DNA of 64,000 bases from contig NZ_BMKW01000002.1 of assembly GCF_014644535.1 (NCBI RefSeq), forward strand, positions 147,033 to 211,032. Reading direction: 5' to 3'. Of this stretch, positions 17,022 through 26,700 are shown in pieces; positions within the stretch are counted from its first letter, which is position 1; each line of letters begins with the position of its first letter. The position numbers and the translations under genes are program-made. The notes below the pieces were generated by a model. That model did no database searches, was not told the origin of the DNA, and saw only the letters and a program-made list of their open reading frames with translations. Origin of the DNA: Neoroseomonas lacus. GTDB lineage: Bacteria > Pseudomonadota > Alphaproteobacteria > Acetobacterales > Acetobacteraceae.

Positions 17022-17312
17022 TCAGCTTTCGGGTGAGCTGTCCGAGCCAGCCTCAAGCGCGGCAAGCCGCTCCTCCAGCGCGGCGACCCGGGCCTCCAGG
17101 GTTTCCGCCTGCTCGCGCGCTCGCCGGGCGACCTCCATCGCTGCGTCCAGTTCGTCCCGCTTCACCAGGTCGAGCTTGCGCACCAGCGCCTCGGTCTGGG
17201 ACTTCGCCATCTGTTCGGCCTCGGTACGCATCCCGGCGAGCACCGAAAAGGCACCCCCGGCCATGCCCGCAAGGTCGTCCATGAACTTTGTGCGACCGTC
17301 ATCACCAGCCAT
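17022..17312 (-). CDS. ubiK: UbiK-family ubiquinone biosynthesis accessory factor
   Basis: A 96-aa BMFP/UbiK protein. An N-terminal amphipathic region (KFMDDLAGMAGGAFSVLAGMRTEAE) is followed by a C-terminal coiled coil (REQAETLEARVAALEERLAALE). UbiK assists the soluble Ubi complex in ubiquinone synthesis in proteobacteria and binds lipids. AGGAG lies 8 nt before ATG 17312. It is divergent from the hldD-lgt run, with about 105 bp shared for promoters. Confidence 0.82.
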   Translation of the reverse strand: MAGDDGRTKFMDDLAGMAGGAFSVLAGMRTEAEQMAKSQTEALVRKLDLVKRDELDAAMEVARRAREQAETLEARVAALEERLAALEAGSDSSPES

Positions 17313-17419
17313 TGGGTGCTCTCCTGTCATGCCCGTTTGCTTGCCGGGCCGTCCCACCGGGGCCTATACCCCCCGCGCCCCTGCCTCAAGCGCGAGGGCT
17401 GCAACGGGACCAGCTGACC

Positions 17420-18403
17420 ATGCATATTGTGACCGGCGGGGCCGGATTCATCGGCTCGAATCTGGTTGCCGCGCTGTGCGCTCGTGGCGTGGAAGTGGTG
17501 GTGGTCGACCGCCTGCGCCAGGGTGTGAAGTGGCGCAACCTCGCCAAACACCCGATCGCGGCCATCGTCGCCCCCGATGACCTGCCCGGGTTCCTCGCCA
17601 AGGCGCCGCCGGTCAGGGCGCTGTTCCACATGGGCGCGATCAGCGCCACCACCGAGACCGATGGCGACCTCGTCGCCGCCACCAACATCGCCCTGCCGCA
17701 GATGCTGTGGGACTGGTGTGCCGGCGCCGGCGTCCCCTTCATCTATGCCTCCTCGGCGGCGACCTACGGCGATGGCAGCGAGGGCTTCGACGACGATTTG
17801 CGCGTCGAGGCGCTGGCAAAGCTGCGCCCGCTCAACCTCTATGGCTGGTCGAAACTCGCCTTCGACCGGCGCGTGGCGCAGATGCTCGCCCTCGGCCATC
17901 GCCGGCCGCCGCACTGGGCGGGGCTGCGTTTCTTCAACGTCTATGGCCCGAATGAGCACCACAAGGGCCGCATGGCCTCCGTCGTGCTGCACAAATACAG
18001 GCAGATCATGGCCGGCGACCCGGCCACGCTGTTCGCCTCCGACCGCCCGGGGATCGCCGATGGCGACCAGCAGCGCGACTTCGTGCATGTGAATGACTGT
18101 GTCGCGGCGATGCTCTGGCTCGCGCGCAACCCCCAGGCCGCGGGGCTGTACAATATCGGCTCCGGCCAGGCGCGCAGCTTCCTCGACCTGACGCGGGCGA
18201 TCTACGCGGCGCTCGGCCGAAACGCCGATATCCGCTTCATCCCGATGCCCGATGACCTCAAGGGCAAGTACCAGTATTTCACCGAGGCGCGGATGGACCG
18301 CCTGCGCGGCGCCGGCTTCGACCACCCGCCGACATCGATCGAGGACGGCGTCCGCTCCTACGTCCAGGACGTGCTGATGAACGCCGAGGACCCTTACGCC
18401 TGA
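17420..18403 (+). CDS. hldD: ADP-L-glycero-D-manno-heptose 6-epimerase
   Basis: A 327-aa extended SDR epimerase that makes ADP-L-glycero-D-manno-heptose for the lipopolysaccharide inner core. It has the Rossmann motif GGAGFIGSN at 6-14, the YASSAATYGDG serine region, the catalytic YGWSK near 140, and the HldD-specific LRFFNVYGPNEHHKGRMASV stretch. It implies that heptose is in the LPS. The stop overlaps the lgt start (TGATG), and hldD, lgt, midA and pgeF form a tight run. Confidence 0.92.
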   Translation: MHIVTGGAGFIGSNLVAALCARGVEVVVVDRLRQGVKWRNLAKHPIAAIVAPDDLPGFLAKAPPVRALFHMGAISATTETDGDLVAATNIALPQMLWDWCAGAGVPFIYASSAATYGDGSEGFDDDLRVEALAKLRPLNLYGWSKLAFDRRVAQMLALGHRRPPHWAGLRFFNVYGPNEHHKGRMASVVLHKYRQIMAGDPATLFASDRPGIADGDQQRDFVHVNDCVAAMLWLARNPQAAGLYNIGSGQARSFLDLTRAIYAALGRNADIRFIPMPDDLKGKYQYFTEARMDRLRGAGFDHPPTSIEDGVRSYVQDVLMNAEDPYA

Positions 18404-19206
18404 TGCTCTTCGCCATCCCTTTCCCGATGATCGACCCGGTGCTGATCCAGGTCGGGCCGCTCGCCATCCGCTGGTATGCGCTGGCCTATATCGCCGGCAT
18501 AGTCATCGGCTGGCGGCTCGCCCGCGGGCTGGTGCAGCGCACGCCGGCCGTCGCCACCGCCGAACAGGTGGATGACTACGTCACCTGGGTGACGCTCGGC
18601 ATCATCCTCGGCGGGCGGCTCGGCTATGTGCTGTTCTACCGGCCCGGCTACTACATCACCGCGCCGTGGGAGGCGCTGGCGGTCTGGCATGGCGGCATGT
18701 CGTTCCATGGCGGCGCGCTCGGCGTCATCATCGCCACCTATGTCTATTGCCGCCGCACCGCGATCGACTGGGTGGCCTTCGGGGACCGCATCGTCTGCGT
18801 CGTGCCGGTCGGCTTGTTCTTCGGCCGCATCGCCAATTTCATCAATGGCGAGCTGTGGGGCCGCGTCGCCCCGGATGTGCCATGGGCCATGGTGTTCCCG
18901 ACCGGCGGGCCGGAGCCGCGCCACCCCTCGCAGCTGTACCAGGCCGGGATGGAGGGCATCTGCCTCTTCGTCCTGCTGATGAGCCTCGCCAGCAGCGAGC
19001 GCCTGCGCGCCCGGCGCGGCTTCCTCGCTGGCGTCTTCCTCGCCGGCTATGGCGTGGCACGCATCATCGGCGAGTTCTTCCGCCAGCCAGATGCGCATCT
19101 CGGCTTCCTCTTCGCCGGCGCGACCATGGGGCAGTTGCTGTCGCTGCCGATGATCCTGGTCGGCGCTTGGCTGATCCTACGGACCAAGCCCCAGAGCCAT
19201 GCCTGA
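18403..19206 (+). CDS. lgt: Prolipoprotein diacylglyceryl transferase
   Basis: Inner-membrane enzyme that adds diacylglycerol from phosphatidylglycerol to the lipobox cysteine of prolipoproteins. The 267-aa product has about seven membrane segments, WHGGMSFHGGALG near 95-107, and the signature GRIANFINGELWGR near 141-154, followed by RHPSQLYQAGMEG. It is essential in most proteobacteria and serves the several lipobox proteins encoded in this window. It overlaps both neighbours. Confidence 0.95.
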   Translation: MLFAIPFPMIDPVLIQVGPLAIRWYALAYIAGIVIGWRLARGLVQRTPAVATAEQVDDYVTWVTLGIILGGRLGYVLFYRPGYYITAPWEALAVWHGGMSFHGGALGVIIATYVYCRRTAIDWVAFGDRIVCVVPVGLFFGRIANFINGELWGRVAPDVPWAMVFPTGGPEPRHPSQLYQAGMEGICLFVLLMSLASSERLRARRGFLAGVFLAGYGVARIIGEFFRQPDAHLGFLFAGATMGQLLSLPMILVGAWLILRTKPQSHA

Positions 19207-20248
19207 CGCGCCTGCCGGCATGACGCCTGACGACGCGCCTGCCGGCGCGATGCCGGAGCGCCTCGACCGCTTCATGGCCCGCGCCGCCGCCGCCTATTAC
19301 GCCCGGCGCCAGGCCTTCGGCGCCTCCGGCGACTTCATCACCGCCCCCGAGATGACCCAGGCCTTCGGCGAATGCCTCGGCCTCTGGGCGGCGATCGCCT
19401 GGCAGGCGATGGGCAAGCCCGACCCGCTGCTGCTGGTCGAACTCGGCCCCGGCCGCGGCACGCTGATGGCCGATGCGCTGCGCTCCCTCGCCGAGATGGT
19501 CCCGGAGTGCCGCGCCGCCCTGCGCGTCCATCTCGTCGAGACCTCCCCCCGCCTGCGCGCCCTCCAGGCCGAGCGCCTCGGCCCCGCCGTCGCCGCCTGG
19601 CATGACGACATCACCACCCTGCCGCCAGGTCCGGCCATCGTCATCGGCAATGAATTCCTCGACGCCCTGCCGATCCGCCAGTTCATCCGCCGCGACGGCA
19701 ACTGGCTGGAACGCTTCGTCCAGGCCGGCGCCTTCGTCGAGGCGCCCGCCATCGACGCCCCACCCCTGCCCGAACCGGCTGAGGACGGCGCCACCCAGGA
19801 GGTGAACGAAGCGGCCCGCGCGGTCACCGCCGCACTGGCCGCCCGCCTGGCCAGCCAGGGCGGTGCCGCGCTGTTCCTCGACTACGGCCCGGCCGAATCC
19901 GGCTTCGGGGACAGTCTCCAGGCCATGGCGGCGCATGGCGTGGCGGACCCGCTCGGCCCGGCCGGGACGGCCGACATCACCGCCCATGTCGATTTCGCCG
20001 CCCTGGCCACCGCCGCCCGCGCCGCCGGCGCGACGGTGCAGGGGCCGCTGCCGCAGGGCGTGTTTCTCGGCCGGCTCGGACTGTTCTCCCGCGCGGCCAT
20101 CCTCGCGCGGCTCGACCCGCGTGGGGCGACACGCCACCTCGCCGCCGCCCAGCGCCTTACCGCCCCCGAACATATGGGCCGGCTGTTCAAGGCGCTTTGC
20201 CTCTGCCATCCCAGCCTGCCGACCCTGCCCGGCTTCGAGGAATCCTGA
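19199..20248 (+). CDS. MidA-family SAM-dependent methyltransferase
   Basis: A 349-aa member of the MidA/NDUFAF7 (DUF185) family. Family motifs are GDFITAPEMTQAFGE near 40-55, the SAM-binding VELGPGRGTLMAD near 80-92, and VIGNEFLDALPIRQF near 150-164. The mitochondrial homologue methylates an arginine of the complex I subunit NDUFS2, so a role in complex I assembly is likely but unproven in bacteria. It overlaps lgt by 8 bp and pgeF by 1 bp (TGATG). Confidence 0.9.
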   Translation: MPDAPAGMTPDDAPAGAMPERLDRFMARAAAAYYARRQAFGASGDFITAPEMTQAFGECLGLWAAIAWQAMGKPDPLLLVELGPGRGTLMADALRSLAEMVPECRAALRVHLVETSPRLRALQAERLGPAVAAWHDDITTLPPGPAIVIGNEFLDALPIRQFIRRDGNWLERFVQAGAFVEAPAIDAPPLPEPAEDGATQEVNEAARAVTAALAARLASQGGAALFLDYGPAESGFGDSLQAMAAHGVADPLGPAGTADITAHVDFAALATAARAAGATVQGPLPQGVFLGRLGLFSRAAILARLDPRGATRHLAAAQRLTAPEHMGRLFKALCLCHPSLPTLPGFEES

Positions 20249-21021
20249 TGGCCGAATTCGTCACCGCCGAATCCCTCGCCGGCCTGCCCGGCCTGGCCCA
20301 TGGCTTCTTCACTCGCCGCGGCGGCGTCTCCGCCGGGCCCTTCGCCGCGCTGAACTGCTCGCTATCGGGCAAGGACGACGCCGATGCAGTGCGCGAGAAC
20401 CGCCGCCGCGCCGCCGATGCCCTCGGCGTCCCGGCCACCGCCCTGGCCGGGCTGACCCAGGTGCACGGCATCGATGTTGCCGTGCTCGACACCCCCTGGC
20501 CGGAGAATGACCGCCCCGTCGCCGATGCGCTGGTGACGCGCCGGCCGGGCCTCGCCCTTGGCGTCGTCACCGCCGATTGCGCGCCGGTGCTGTTCGCCGA
20601 TGCCGAATCGGGCGTGATCGGCGCCGCCCATGCCGGCTGGCGCGGCGCCGTCGCCGGCGTGCTGGAAGCCACCATCGCGGCGATGGAAGCCCTCGGCGCT
20701 CGGCGCGGGCGCATCGTCACCGCCGTCGGCCCCTGCATCCGCCAACCGTCCTATGAAGTCGCCGCCGACCTGCGCGACGCCGTGCTCGCCCGTGACCCCG
20801 CCGATGCTCGCTTCTTCGCCGATGGCGTGCGGGAAGGGCGCTGGCAATTCGACCTCGCCGGCTATTGCGCGGCGCGGCTCACCGCCGCGGGCGTCGCCGC
20901 CGAAGTCACCCCGCACGACACCCTCGCCCTGGAAGACGCCTTCTTCAGCCATCGCCGGCGCACTCTGGCGGGCGGCGGGCCGATCGGGCATCAATTGTCA
21001 TCGATCGTGATCGGCGGCTAA
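20248..21021 (+). CDS. pgeF: Laccase-domain protein PgeF (peptidoglycan editing factor)
   Basis: A 257-aa YfiH/PgeF protein, typical full length. Metal or catalytic ligands lie in TQVHGID (His near 73), GVVTADCAPVLF (Cys near 112), and AAHAGWRGAVAGV (His near 129). GPCIRQPSYEV is also conserved. In E. coli the enzyme corrects mis-incorporated serine in peptidoglycan precursors; related proteins have polyphenol or purine-nucleoside activities. It is the last gene of the hldD-lgt-midA-pgeF run. Confidence 0.92.
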   Translation: MAEFVTAESLAGLPGLAHGFFTRRGGVSAGPFAALNCSLSGKDDADAVRENRRRAADALGVPATALAGLTQVHGIDVAVLDTPWPENDRPVADALVTRRPGLALGVVTADCAPVLFADAESGVIGAAHAGWRGAVAGVLEATIAAMEALGARRGRIVTAVGPCIRQPSYEVAADLRDAVLARDPADARFFADGVREGRWQFDLAGYCAARLTAAGVAAEVTPHDTLALEDAFFSHRRRTLAGGGPIGHQLSSIVIGG

Positions 21022-21410
21022 GGCGGTTTCCCAAGGCCGGAACCGCTCCGGCCTTCATGCCGCGCACATCTTCACCCCGCGGGTGATTCCACCCGGGCAG
21101 GATCTGCTCTAAGCATCGCCCGCCCCATCAGGCACAGCCGGACCAGCGCCATGCCCTATCTCTACATGCTCGGCCTGCTGACCTTGTTGACCCTGCTCGC
21201 GACCTGCGCCGCGATGATCTAGCGCGACTCGCTGGCACCGGGACGGAAGCGGGGACGCCCATGGTGTCCTGCCCGCGACGTTCGCTGGATGTCCCGCGAA
21301 CCGAACGGACAAGCAGGCCACTGAAGACACAGGCTCATGGCCTGACAACGACGTCCCGAGGACGCCGGGATCAGGCCAAGAGCGAACGACTTATCGGAGT
21401 GCCGCGGCCC
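21022..21410. other. Intergenic region, about 390 bp
   Basis: Between pgeF and the lipoprotein gene. It holds only a 23-codon hydrophobic ORF (21151-21222). I see no terminator with a T-tract, no repeat and no RNA gene. Confidence 0.5.
21151..21222 (+). CDS. Possible 23-aa membrane microprotein
   Basis: MPYLYMLGLLTLLTLLATCA(AMI) is one hydrophobic helix with a TAG stop. The ribosome site is weak (CGGACC). It resembles single-helix microproteins that ride on membrane complexes, but the length is within chance for a Leu-rich GC-rich frame. Whether it is expressed is unknown. Confidence 0.3.
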   Translation: MPYLYMLGLLTLLTLLATCAAMI

Positions 21411-22403
21411 ATGACCCTGTCCTTCCGCGCCTTGCGCGGCGCCGCCCTAGCGCTGATCCTCGCCTTGCCGGCCTGCGGCGACCTGCCGCAGCCTTTTCGC
21501 GGCAATCCGGGCGGCCAGGCGGCGCAGTTGGCCGCCCCGCCGGCCTATCGCCTGGCGGTGCCCAAGCCGGCCGGCGCCCTGCTCGGCGACGCCCAAGCCC
21601 AGGGCTTCGCCGAGGCGCTCTCAGCCGCCCTGCTGACCGCCGAGGTGCCGGCCTCCGTCACCGACCCCCTGCCGCTCGACTGGCGCCTGACCATCGAGGC
21701 GACGACGCAGGGCAATGCCGTGGTGCCCCGCTACACCCTCACCGACCCGGATGGCCGCCAGCAGGGGGCAACGCTCGGCTCGCGCATCCCGGCGCGCGAC
21801 TGGTCCGACGCCAGCCCCGAAGTGCTCGCCCGTGTCGCCCGCGACGCCGCGCCGCGCATCGCCGACCTGCTGTTGCGGGCCGAGGCGGCGCTGAAGGGCA
21901 ACGACCCGGCCGCCCTGCTCGCCCATGGCCCGCCGCGCATATATGTGCCGATGGTCCGCGGCGCCCCCGGGGACGGCAACCAGGCGCTCACCGCCAACAT
22001 TCGCGCGGCGCTGGCCCAACAGGGCATGCTGGTACAGGACACCACCCAGGGCGCGCGCTTCGCCGTCACCGGCCAGGTCGATGTGGTGAACCAGCCCGGC
22101 AACCGGTCGCAACGGGTGGAACTGCTGTGGACCATCTCCCGCCAGGACGGGCACGATCTCGGCCGGGTGCTGCAGCTCAATGAAGTGCCGGTCGGCGTGC
22201 TCGACCGTTTCTGGGGCGATGTCGCCTACGCCGCGGCGACTGAGGCCGCAGGCGGCGTGCAGACCGTGGTGCGCAATGCCGGTGGCTTCCCGACGGCGCC
22301 GGGCACCGCCGCGGCCGGCACGGCCCCGCAGCCGGGCCAGGGGCTGACCCTGCCGCGCGACGGCAACGCCCTGCCGGCGCCGCAGCCCGCCGCCGCGAAT
22401 TGA
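21411..22403 (+). CDS. Putative lipoprotein of unknown function
   Basis: A 330-aa protein with signal peptide and lipobox LALPAC (Cys near 23), so probably lipid-anchored. The mature part has no domain I recognise. Recurrent predicted strands (YRLAVPKPAGAL, WRLTIEATTQG, FAVTGQVDVVNQ, QRVELLWTISRQDG) and the acidic-helical segments suggest a repeated alpha/beta module, resembling TolB N-terminal or CsgG-like lipoprotein folds only loosely. The C-terminus is a Pro/Ala/Gly linker. GGAG lies 11 nt before the ATG. It is convergent with cobT. Confidence 0.7.
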   Translation: MTLSFRALRGAALALILALPACGDLPQPFRGNPGGQAAQLAAPPAYRLAVPKPAGALLGDAQAQGFAEALSAALLTAEVPASVTDPLPLDWRLTIEATTQGNAVVPRYTLTDPDGRQQGATLGSRIPARDWSDASPEVLARVARDAAPRIADLLLRAEAALKGNDPAALLAHGPPRIYVPMVRGAPGDGNQALTANIRAALAQQGMLVQDTTQGARFAVTGQVDVVNQPGNRSQRVELLWTISRQDGHDLGRVLQLNEVPVGVLDRFWGDVAYAAATEAAGGVQTVVRNAGGFPTAPGTAAAGTAPQPGQGLTLPRDGNALPAPQPAAAN

Positions 22404-22410
22404 CCGGAAG

Positions 22411-22431
22411 GGAGGGGCGCGCGGCCCCTCC
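22411..22431. terminator. Hairpin between convergent genes
   Basis: GGAGGGGC-GCGCG-GCCCCTCC, an 8-bp perfect stem between the convergent lipoprotein and cobT genes. It belongs to the dispersed GGGGC...GCCCC family; no T-tract. Confidence 0.5.
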
Positions 22432-22436
22432 GCCCC

Positions 22437-24311
22437 TCACACCAGGACGGGCGCCCGCTCCGCGGCGGCGCGCTGCCACGCCTCGGCGGCATCCTCGTCG
22501 AACAGTTCGGCGAGCTTCTTCATCATGGTGCCGCCCAACTCCTCGGCATCCACGATCGTCACCGCGCGACGGTAATACCGCGTCACGTCATGCCCGATGC
22601 CGATGGCGATCAGCTCGACCTGGTTCCGCCCCTCGATCTCATGGATCACCTTGCGCAGGTGGCGTTCGAGGTAATTGCCCGGATTGACCGACAGCGTGCT
22701 GTCATCGACCGGCGCGCCGTCGGAAATCACCATCAGGATGCGCCGATGCTCGGGCCGCGGCAGCAGCCGCTTGTAGGCCCATTCCAGCGCCTCGCCGTCG
22801 ATGTTCTCCTTGAGCAACCCCTCGCGCAGCATCAGCCCGAGATTCTTGCGCGCCCGCCGCCACGGCGCATCGGCCGCCTTGTAGATGACGTGGCGCAAAT
22901 CGTTCAGCCGCCCCGGATTGCGCGGCTTGCCTTCCTGCACCCAACGCTCGCGGGACTGCCCGCCCTTCCAGGCACGCGTGGTGAAGCCGAGGATCTCGGT
23001 CTTGACCGCGCAGCGTTCCAGCGTGCGCGCCAGGATGTCGCAGCACATCGCCGCGACGGTGATCGGCCGCCCGCGCATCGAGCCCGAATTGTCAATCAGC
23101 AGGGAGACGACGGTGTCGCGGAAATCCGTCTCGCGCTCGCGCTTGTAGGACAGCGCATGCATCGGGTTGGTCACCACGCGGGTCAGCCGCGCCGCGTCCA
23201 GCATGCCTTCCTCAAGGTCGAAATCCCACGCCCGCTGCTGCTGCGCCAACAAGCGCCGCTGCAGCCGGTTCGCCAGCTTCGACACCACGCCCTGCAGATG
23301 CGACAGCTGCTGGTCGAGCTGCTGGCGCAGCCGGTTCAGCTCATCCGGGTCGCACAGATCCTCGGCCGAAACAATCTCGTCGAACTGCCCGGTGAAGGCG
23401 TGGTAGCGCGTGGTGTCGTCGACCTGCGGCACCTCGCGGCGCTGCTGCGGGCCGCCGGGCTTGTCGTCGCCATCGGCCGCGGCGCCGTCCTCCTCGGTCT
23501 CCTCGCCTTCTTCCTCGGCGGCCTCGCCCTGCATCTGCTCGGGCTGGGCGCCGAGCATCTGCTCCTCCTGCTCGGACTGGGACTGGCCTTCGCCGGACTG
23601 GTCCTGCTGCGGGCTGCTCTCGCCGCCCTCCTCGCCTTCCTCGTCCTGCTGCTCGGATTCGGCCTCGACCTCGGCTTCGGCGAGATCCAGAGCGGTCAGC
23701 AGCTTGCGTGCCGCCTTGGCGAAGGCGGTCTGGTCCTCGGCGGAGGTCGCCATCTCGGCGAGCGCCTCATCCGCCTTCTCGCCCAGCGTGTCGCGCCACA
23801 GATCGAGCACCCGATGGGCGATCTCGGGGGCCGGTTCGCCGGACAGCCTCTCGCGCGCCAGCATGGCCAGCGCCGCGGGCAGCGGCAGCTGGTCCTTGCG
23901 CGTCATGCGATCGTAGCCCTCGGCCTCGCATTCCTCGGTCAGCTTGGCGCGCAAATTGGCCGCGACGCCGGACATGTGCTTGGAGCCGACCGCCTCGACG
24001 CGTACCTGCTCCAACGCGTCGAACACTTCCCGCGCCTCGCGCCTGCCGGGGATGCGGCTGGCATGCAGGGATTCGTCGTGGTGGCGCAGCCGCAGGGCGG
24101 CGGCGTCCGCCGCACCGCGCAGCTTGGCCATCTCGGCCGCCGGCAGCGCCCGCGTCGGCAGCGGCAGGCGCACGCGCTTGCCGGCAACGCCGGACGGGCC
24201 GGGCTGGAACGCCACCTGCACCTCGGGGTCGGCATGCGCGATGGCGCGCAGGGCGCCGGCGGTGGCGCGCTTGAATTCTTCCTGACGGGTCAGGTCCTGC
24301 TTGCCGCTCAT
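22437..24311 (-). CDS. cobT: Cobaltochelatase subunit CobT
   Basis: A 624-aa subunit of the oxygen-dependent cobaltochelatase CobNST, which inserts cobalt into hydrogenobyrinic acid a,c-diamide. Features are an N-terminal alpha-helical part, a strongly acidic Glu/Gln-rich linker near 215-290, and a C-terminal von Willebrand A domain with MIDAS motif DNSGSMRG near 407, [16 protein letters not shown], and [15 protein letters not shown]. It forms the ring complex with CobS. ATG 24311 overlaps the stop of the GST gene. The order on the strand is cobS-GST-cobT. Confidence 0.95.
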   Translation of the reverse strand: MSGKQDLTRQEEFKRATAGALRAIAHADPEVQVAFQPGPSGVAGKRVRLPLPTRALPAAEMAKLRGAADAAALRLRHHDESLHASRIPGRREAREVFDALEQVRVEAVGSKHMSGVAANLRAKLTEECEAEGYDRMTRKDQLPLPAALAMLARERLSGEPAPEIAHRVLDLWRDTLGEKADEALAEMATSAEDQTAFAKAARKLLTALDLAEAEVEAESEQQDEEGEEGGESSPQQDQSGEGQSQSEQEEQMLGAQPEQMQGEAAEEEGEETEEDGAAADGDDKPGGPQQRREVPQVDDTTRYHAFTGQFDEIVSAEDLCDPDELNRLRQQLDQQLSHLQGVVSKLANRLQRRLLAQQQRAWDFDLEEGMLDAARLTRVVTNPMHALSYKRERETDFRDTVVSLLIDNSGSMRGRPITVAAMCCDILARTLERCAVKTEILGFTTRAWKGGQSRERWVQEGKPRNPGRLNDLRHVIYKAADAPWRRARKNLGLMLREGLLKENIDGEALEWAYKRLLPRPEHRRILMVISDGAPVDDSTLSVNPGNYLERHLRKVIHEIEGRNQVELIAIGIGHDVTRYYRRAVTIVDAEELGGTMMKKLAELFDEDAAEAWQRAAAERAPVLV

Positions 24312-24937
24312 GCGGGCGCCTTCATGGCAAGGGCGCGCTGGCGCGCCGGGCGGGCGTTGATCGCCCCAATATAGCGGGCAAGCACCGGGGAAGGCTGGAT
24401 CAGGCCGAACATCGCCATATAGGCGAGCAGACCACCAACCGTGAGGTCCGCAGCGGTGAATCGGTTGCCGACCAGCCAGTCGCGGCCGTCGAGCGCGCCC
24501 TCGATCCGCGCCAGGACCGTCGGCAGGTCGGGCCAGCCGAGCGCCATGGGCGGCGCCGGCTTGGCGCGCGGGAAGGCGGCATCCGCCATGGCGGGTTCGG
24601 CCACGCCGGGCCCATAGGCCATCCAGAACTGATAGGCGGCGCGCTCAGGCGTGCCGATCGTCGGCGCCAGGCCGGCCTCGGGGCACAGATCCGCGACATA
24701 GGCGGCAATCGCGACCGCCTCCGTCACCACCACATTCCACGACCCGTCCGGCCCGCGATCGACCAGCGCCGGCAGCTTCCCGGCCGGGTTTACCGCCAGG
24801 AAGCCCGGCGCCTTGTGCGTGCCGGCCTCAAGGTCGTGCCACTGCACCTCATAAGGCGCAGACGCCTCTTCGAGCAGCCAGAGGCTGCCCATGGACCGTG
24901 ACTTCGGCGCGTGGTGGAGAAGGAAGCGCGGCGCCAT
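24308..24937 (-). CDS. Glutathione S-transferase family protein
   Basis: A 209-aa GST. The thioredoxin-like N-terminal domain ([21 protein letters not shown], then [11 protein letters not shown] and the [13 protein letters not shown] region) is followed by the all-helical C-terminal domain with [22 protein letters not shown]. It sits between cobS and cobT, 3 nt after cobS and overlapping cobT, so it is in the operon. Any role in cobalt insertion is unproven; simple hitch-hiking is possible. Confidence 0.9.
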   Translation of the reverse strand: MAPRFLLHHAPKSRSMGSLWLLEEASAPYEVQWHDLEAGTHKAPGFLAVNPAGKLPALVDRGPDGSWNVVVTEAVAIAAYVADLCPEAGLAPTIGTPERAAYQFWMAYGPGVAEPAMADAAFPRAKPAPPMALGWPDLPTVLARIEGALDGRDWLVGNRFTAADLTVGGLLAYMAMFGLIQPSPVLARYIGAINARPARQRALAMKAPA

Positions 24938-24940
24938 GCC

Positions 24941-25945
24941 TCACCCCGCCTTGCGCAGCAGCCCCGTCGAGACTTCCTCGTTGAAGCAGCGCTGGTAGTA
25001 CTCGGCCACCGTCGAGCGCTCCGCCTCGTCACACTTGTTGAGGAAGGTCAGCCGGAAGGCAAAGCCGATATCGCCAAAGATGCGCGCATTGTCGGCCCAG
25101 GTGATGACCGTGCGCGGCGACATGACGGTCGAGATGTCACCGGCGATGAAGCCGGCGCGGGTCAGGTCGGCCAGGGCCACCATCGCCTCGACCTGCTTCT
25201 TCATCTTCGGGTCGCCCTCGGCGCCCATCTTCGCCAGCACGATGTCGGTTTCCTGCTTGTGCGGCAGGTAGTTCAGCGTGGCGACGATAGACCAGCGATC
25301 CATCTGGCCCTGATTGATCTGCTGCGTGCCGTGATACAGGCCCGTCGTGTCGCCCAGGCCGACCGTGTTGGCGGTCGAGAACAGGCGGAAATACGGGTTC
25401 GGCCGGATCACCTTGTTCTGGTCGAGTAGGGTGAGCTTGCCCTCGACCTCCAGCACGCGCTGGATCACGAACATCACGTCCGGGCGGCCGGCATCGTATT
25501 CGTCGAACACCAGCGCGCAGGGGTGCTGCAGCGCCCAGGGCAGGATGCCTTCGCGGAATTCCGTGACCTGCTTGCCGTCCTTGAGGACGATCGCGTCCTT
25601 GCCGATCAGGTCGATGCGCGAGATGTGGCTGTCGAGGTTCACGCGGATGCAGGGCCAGTTCAGCCGCGCGGCCACCTGCTCGATGTGCGTCGACTTGCCG
25701 GTGCCGTGGTAGCCCTGGATCATCACGCGCCGGTTGAAGGCGAAGCCCGCGAGGATGGCGAGCGTCGTCTCCTTGTCGAAGCGGTAGGTGTTGTCGATCT
25801 CCGGCACGTGCTCGGTGCGGATCGAGAACGCCGGGACATCCATGTCGATGTCGACGCCGAACACCTCGCGCGCCTTCACAGTGATGTCCGGGGCCTCGAT
25901 GGCCGAGGTCGGGCGGATTTCGGAAATCTGGGCAACCTTGTTCAT
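24941..25945 (-). CDS. cobS: Cobaltochelatase subunit CobS
   Basis: A 334-aa AAA+ ATPase subunit of CobNST. Walker [10 protein letters not shown] lies near 77-85, Walker [11 protein letters not shown] near 145-154, and sensor-type [10 protein letters not shown] near 197. The start [13 protein letters not shown] is the usual CobS beginning, so ATG 25945 is chosen over an upstream in-frame start. CobN is not in the window. First gene of cobS-GST-cobT; no cobalamin riboswitch was seen in the short leader. Confidence 0.95.
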   Translation of the reverse strand: MNKVAQISEIRPTSAIEAPDITVKAREVFGVDIDMDVPAFSIRTEHVPEIDNTYRFDKETTLAILAGFAFNRRVMIQGYHGTGKSTHIEQVAARLNWPCIRVNLDSHISRIDLIGKDAIVLKDGKQVTEFREGILPWALQHPCALVFDEYDAGRPDVMFVIQRVLEVEGKLTLLDQNKVIRPNPYFRLFSTANTVGLGDTTGLYHGTQQINQGQMDRWSIVATLNYLPHKQETDIVLAKMGAEGDPKMKKQVEAMVALADLTRAGFIAGDISTVMSPRTVITWADNARIFGDIGFAFRLTFLNKCDEAERSTVAEYYQRCFNEEVSTGLLRKAG

Positions 25946-26002
25946 CGCAAGTCCGGTTCCGTGACGGTCGAGGGACATACTAGGAGGGGTCGGGCAATCC
26001 CG

Positions 26003-26614
26003 CTACCCGGCCGCGGCAGCTTCCGGCTGGGCTGGCGCAGCCGCACGGGGCGGAACCCGGCGCTTGAGCAGACTATACGCCCGATTGATGTCCTTGAGCT
26101 TTTCTTCTGCAGCCCGGTCACCGCCGGTCGCATCCGGGTGGTAGCGCTTGGCCAACTCCTTGTAGCGGCTGCGCAAATCCACCTGGTCGAGCGGCCAGAC
26201 CAGTTCCAGCAGGTCGAGCGCGGCACGCAATTCGGGCGGCGCCTGGTTCTCCTCGCGCTGGCGGCGGCGCGGTGTCGGCGCTTCCTGCCCCAGCACGGAA
26301 AAAGGGTCGCGCAGCAGATCCGCGTCGAACCGCCCGGCGCCGCCGAGCCGCCCGAGCGGCCAGGACGGCCGCTGCCAGGAGCTGTCGGAGCGCAGCGCCT
26401 GCTCGATCTCGTTCGGCCCCATGCCTTTGTAATAGTCCCAGGCGGCGTTGTAGGCGCGCACATGCGGCAGGCAGAACCAGTGGAATTCGCGCAGGGTGCG
26501 GTCGCGCGGGGCACGGTACAGGCCGGCCTCGTCGCAGCCGGGATGCTCACAACGACGCATCGGTGCGCCGTCATCCACAGGTTCCGGCGCTGTCTTCCTG
26601 CCAGTTCGGCGCAT
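26003..26614 (-). CDS. DnaJ (J-domain) protein with N-terminal zinc-finger-like motif
   Basis: A 203-aa protein. The C-terminal J domain (about 130-190) keeps the HPD tripeptide in RYKELAKRYHPDATGG, so it can stimulate a DnaK-type Hsp70. The N-terminal part has C-x4-C ... C-x2-H (CEHPGC and FCLPH) that could bind zinc. The architecture is common in alphaproteobacteria next to bolA or cobS. A GTG 21 nt upstream is an alternative start; neither has a clear ribosome site. It is divergent from bolA. Confidence 0.85.
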   Translation of the reverse strand: MRRTGRKTAPEPVDDGAPMRRCEHPGCDEAGLYRAPRDRTLREFHWFCLPHVRAYNAAWDYYKGMGPNEIEQALRSDSSWQRPSWPLGRLGGAGRFDADLLRDPFSVLGQEAPTPRRRQREENQAPPELRAALDLLELVWPLDQVDLRSRYKELAKRYHPDATGGDRAAEEKLKDINRAYSLLKRRVPPRAAAPAQPEAAAAG

Positions 26615-26700
26615 CGGACCGTTATGGGTAGGCACGACACGTCACGCAAGCCAATGATGCCCCTTGGCAGCGCGGGCCAGAGGCGGGACAAGCGCGCATC

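Noticed and set aside
22590..24374. 594-codon open frame antisense to cobT
   Set aside because: The Leu-rich hydrophobic stretch is only the complement of the Glu-rich CobT linker.
25946..26002. Cobalamin riboswitch before cobS
   Set aside because: The leader is too short and lacks a B12-box-like sequence.
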